A DNA stretch of 6,039 bases from positions 1 through 6,039 of the forward strand of contig JAAZFA010000003.1 of the NCBI GenBank assembly GCA_012511995.1, read 5' to 3'. The notes beneath the pieces were generated by a model that worked only from the letters and a program-made list of their open reading frames with translations, was not told the DNA's origin and made no database searches. The translations under genes were made by a program, and so were the position numbers. Source of the stretch: Thermoproteota archaeon. GTDB taxonomy: Archaea; Thermoproteota; Bathyarchaeia; Bathyarchaeales; Bathycorpusculaceae. This document shows, piece by piece, positions 4,645 to 6,039 of the stretch (within the stretch, counting starts at the first letter, position 1; every line of letters begins with the position of its first letter).

Positions 4645-4721
4645 GCAATATTGTAGCTTAATTTGCTAAAATAAGCTCAATACAAAGGTTTTTAAGCAAA
4701 ATATGCTTAAATATTTAAGCA
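4638..4721 (+). promoter_or_regulatory. Operator array of TTTAAGCA-type boxes upstream of the ATPase gene
   Basis: AAAATAAGC occurs at 4638 and again exactly 30 bases later at 4668, with GCTTA at 4656 between them. TTTAAGCA is at 4691 and 4714, and its complement TGCTTAAA at 4704. The latter two form an 18-bp perfect palindrome (4704-4721), and the first two an 8-bp inverted repeat with a five-base spacer. A purine stretch plus TTTTTAAG (about 4684-4695) resembles a BRE-TATA element that would start transcription near 4715, so these boxes cover the core promoter. Repression by a dimeric regulator, for example one of ribbon-helix-helix type, fits; which protein binds is unknown. Confidence 0.55.
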
Positions 4722-4740
4722 AATATTAGGTTGAATATCT

Positions 4741-5685
4741 ATGACACCAACCATCGAAAGAGTCCATAGCGATTTTGGGCTTGCGGAAATAATAAAAGAC
4801 ATCAAAAGCCACCTCGGAATCGTTTTAGCTGCGGAAGCGGGGCATGGAAAATCCTACACAGCGTTCAGCATAGTACAAGAGGCTATGAAAGACAAAGATA
4901 CAACCGTTATTATTTTGAGTCCATCAACTATTTGGCGTAGAAACTTTGGATATATCAAGTATGTAAAAGTGGGAAGTTCTCTATTCAATCCCATAATTGA
5001 AAAAGATGATTTAGCCCTTGAGGGTGTGCCCTACCTTCGAGACACCATACACATCAATTTAGATAAAAAATGGATTTATCAAAAGTCACAGTGGTTTGAA
5101 AACCTAATCACTTCCAATCAGCACCTCCTTTTTGAAATCAAGTACAAGAACGGTAGAAGAATAAAGCAGTTTGAGAGCATAGCAATCAAGGCGATTTACG
5201 ATTATCAAGAGAGAATGATCGAGGAAAACCCAAGTTATAAGCACCACTTTTTGATCGTTCTCGAGGAAGTGCAGAACGCTTTTGGCACATACAGCATGAA
5301 TGCTGATGACAGCTTAGAACTGTTCACAATGTTCACCCAATCCCGAAGTGACGCCAATATCCATTACTTAGCAATCGGTCAACGCCTCAACGACATAAGC
5401 ACAAAAGTAGTGGAAAGACTACGACCAATGGTGGGATTAACTGTTGGCGAAAACAGTTTAAGAAAAATCAAAGCACAACTACCCGATATCTTGAAGCAAA
5501 GGGTGCAAGAGTTACCATCAAGACATTGGCTTTACCTCGACGGCAAAGATTGTCCCGAAATCGTTATTCCAGAATACAATAAAGAAGGGGAACCAATCCA
5601 AACACTTCCCTATGAGGCACCCATCCCAATGGTTATGAGTTATTCCAAAAAGGAAGGCTTCTTTAGTAAACTATTTGCAAAGTAA
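4741..5685 (+). CDS. HerA/FtsK-like P-loop ATPase, 314 aa
   Basis: Residues 27-38 (IVLAAEAGHGKS) form a Walker A motif with K37 and S38; the usual first glycine is A31. Residues 170-176 (FLIVLEE) form Walker B, with E175 and the catalytic glutamate E176. A conserved-looking AIGQRLNDIST (211-221) matches the polar sensor segment (QRP-x-D-I-S type) of HerA/FtsK ATPases. These are hexameric pumps that move DNA, in chromosome segregation, conjugation or viral genome packaging. There is no membrane anchor, so a soluble HerA-like or viral packaging type fits better than FtsK or a type IV coupling protein. The C-terminus ends in a short amphipathic basic tail (FFSKLFAK). AGGTTGA lies six bases before the ATG, supporting the start. 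It precedes the integrase start by 12 bases, probably in one operon. A different P-loop family remains possible. Confidence 0.72.
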   Translation: MTPTIERVHSDFGLAEIIKDIKSHLGIVLAAEAGHGKSYTAFSIVQEAMKDKDTTVIILSPSTIWRRNFGYIKYVKVGSSLFNPIIEKDDLALEGVPYLRDTIHINLDKKWIYQKSQWFENLITSNQHLLFEIKYKNGRRIKQFESIAIKAIYDYQERMIEENPSYKHHFLIVLEEVQNAFGTYSMNADDSLELFTMFTQSRSDANIHYLAIGQRLNDISTKVVERLRPMVGLTVGENSLRKIKAQLPDILKQRVQELPSRHWLYLDGKDCPEIVIPEYNKEGEPIQTLPYEAPIPMVMSYSKKEGFFSKLFAK

Positions 5686-5686
5686 C

Positions 5687-5693
5687 AGGTGAT
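5687..5693 (+). promoter_or_regulatory. Strong archaeal Shine-Dalgarno for the integrase
   Basis: AGGTGAT matches the archaeal 16S rRNA 3' tail and lies directly after the ATPase stop. It places initiation at ATG 5698, four bases downstream. The nearer ATG at 5694 opens only an 11-codon frame. Confidence 0.7.
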
Positions 5694-5697
5694 ATGC

Positions 5698-6039
5698 ATG
5701 AAAACCAAATGTCCAGTATGTGGAATTGAAGGTGTCATACAGCAACGCGGAAAAAGCGTAAGAATCCAACACTATAGAGGATTTATCAATGGCAAAAGAG
5801 TCTACGAATACCACAGGACTAACGGAAGTAACTTGGAAGTAAACACCAAGTTTTTGGAAGTAAATCAGAATCAACTGCACACAACTGCGCAGGAAAAGGA
5901 CGCCACTTTAGGCTTAAAATTAGAAATTATGGCGCGGGATGTGGGATTTGAACCCACGTGGCCTTTCGACCACAGACTTAGCAGGCCTGCCCCATACCAG
6001 GCTTGGGGAATCCCGCACGCCAATTACTGCCAATCAATA
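5698..6039 (+). CDS. N-terminal part of probable SSV-type tyrosine integrase (runs off the window)
   Basis: The frame is open for 114 codons and has no stop before the window ends. Residues 5-40 form a small ribbon (C5-P-V-C8, then H25 and H39) followed by a basic/aromatic region, as seen at the N-terminus of many archaeal element integrases. From M78 on, the frame reads the tRNA-Ser gene antisense: G83-F84-E85-P86 comes from the T-loop, a signature known from archaeal integrases whose attachment site lies inside their own gene. The catalytic R...HxxR...Y domain would lie beyond the window. Integration would split such a gene at the attachment site. If the chromosome begins at the tRNA, the codons after about 94 are host DNA and this is the residual N-terminal fragment. 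Alternatively it is a stand-alone zinc-ribbon protein. It is likely cotranscribed with the ATPase. Confidence 0.6.
   Translation, partial: MKTKCPVCGIEGVIQQRGKSVRIQHYRGFINGKRVYEYHRTNGSNLEVNTKFLEVNQNQLHTTAQEKDATLGLKLEIMARDVGFEPTWPFDHRLSRPAPYQAWGIPHANYCQSI
5824..5864 (+). repeat. Phased GGAAGTAA direct repeats, candidate integrase arm sites
   Basis: GGAAGTAA occurs at 5824, 5835 and 5856. The last two extend to TTGGAAGTAAA (5833-5843 and 5854-5864). Spacings of 11 and 21 bases are one and two helical turns, so all three face the same side of the DNA. They lie 66-106 bases from the tRNA 3' end, where accessory (arm-type) integrase sites would be. They also encode LEVN twice, seven codons apart, so a protein-level repeat is the alternative explanation. 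Confidence 0.45.
5930..5982. other. Probable att core (tRNA 3' half)
   Basis: Archaeal SSV-type elements recombine within the stretch from the anticodon loop to the 3' end of a tRNA. Here that stretch lies inside the integrase frame, with the integrase start and its neighbours on the 3' side of the tRNA, as the model requires. The second copy, which would prove it, lies outside the window, so the exact core boundaries are assumed, not seen. Confidence 0.45.
5930..6016 (-). tRNA. tRNA-Ser (anticodon GCU), with encoded CCA
   Basis: On the minus strand a complete class II tRNA folds. The acceptor stem is GCGGGAT/ATCCCGC, seven perfect pairs, with discriminator G (typical for serine) and CCA encoded (5932-5930). 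The D-arm is built on CCC/GGG, and the anticodon stem CAGGC/GTCTG encloses the loop CTGCTAA with anticodon GCU, which reads AGC and AGU. A long variable arm TGGTC-GAAA-GGCCA and the T-arm GTGGG-TTCAAAT-CCCAC complete it. No intron is present. The mature end without CCA is at 5933. The gene overlaps the integrase frame on the other strand and is the probable integration target; its 3' half, from about the anticodon (near 5978) down to 5930, would be the attachment core. Only 23 bases upstream are visible, so its promoter cannot be judged. Confidence 0.95.

Noticed and set aside
5671..5880. Minus-strand open frame of 69 codons
   Set aside because: It is antisense to the integrase N-terminus, which has a strong AGGTGAT and a CxxC motif.

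Overview
The window looks archaeal and most likely comes from an integrated or integrative mobile element (provirus or plasmid-like). The archaeal call rests on archaeal-type Shine-Dalgarno sequences (AGGTGAT at 5687, GGGTGA at 2024), TATA-like boxes, a tRNA-Ser gene with encoded CCA, and a zinc-ribbon protein whose frame runs antisense through that tRNA, the arrangement of archaeal SSV-type integrases. Base composition is AT-rich. No gene fixes the clade; Bathyarchaeia or Methanosarcinia-like hosts are a guess from general appearance.

Left part (1-2992): five same-strand genes. A 56-residue ribbon-helix-helix protein overlaps by one base a 180-residue charged, coiled-coil protein of unknown function. 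A hairpin-containing gap follows, then a PD-(D/E)XK nuclease-fold protein closed by a hairpin plus T9 terminator. Next come a YkgJ-type cysteine-cluster protein and a GT-A-like glycosyltransferase with a TTG start, four bases apart. These look like accessory cargo.

Middle (2993-3864): a promoter-bearing gap, then two small genes for Cys-cluster proteins, the first with two membrane segments. A possible 43-residue gene faces them on the minus strand (3864-3733).

Right-centre (3865-4740): almost 900 bases without a convincing gene but dense in structured repeats. It holds a 16-bp inverted repeat over 93 bases, a GC-rich foldable island, a 14-bp palindrome, seven TGTTACA/TGTAACA-type boxes mostly in pairs one helical turn apart, a duplicated iteron-plus-hairpin unit, an 18-base operator-like palindrome beside a strong TATA box, and an array of TTTAAGCA boxes ending just before the next gene. 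It reads like a replication origin and control region.

Right end (4741-6039): a HerA/FtsK-like P-loop ATPase, then, 12 bases on, the start of the probable integrase. Phased GGAAGTAA repeats lie between the integrase start and the tRNA-Ser(GCU) on the opposite strand. Because the tRNA 3' end points left, the mobile element should lie to the left of the tRNA. The integrase frame is still open when the window ends, so its catalytic domain is not seen.

Taken together, the right end is the maintenance and integration module (origin-like region, ATPase, integrase, att site) and the left is variable cargo. The least explained parts are the 3865-4740 repeat region and the small Cys-rich, coiled-coil and membrane proteins.
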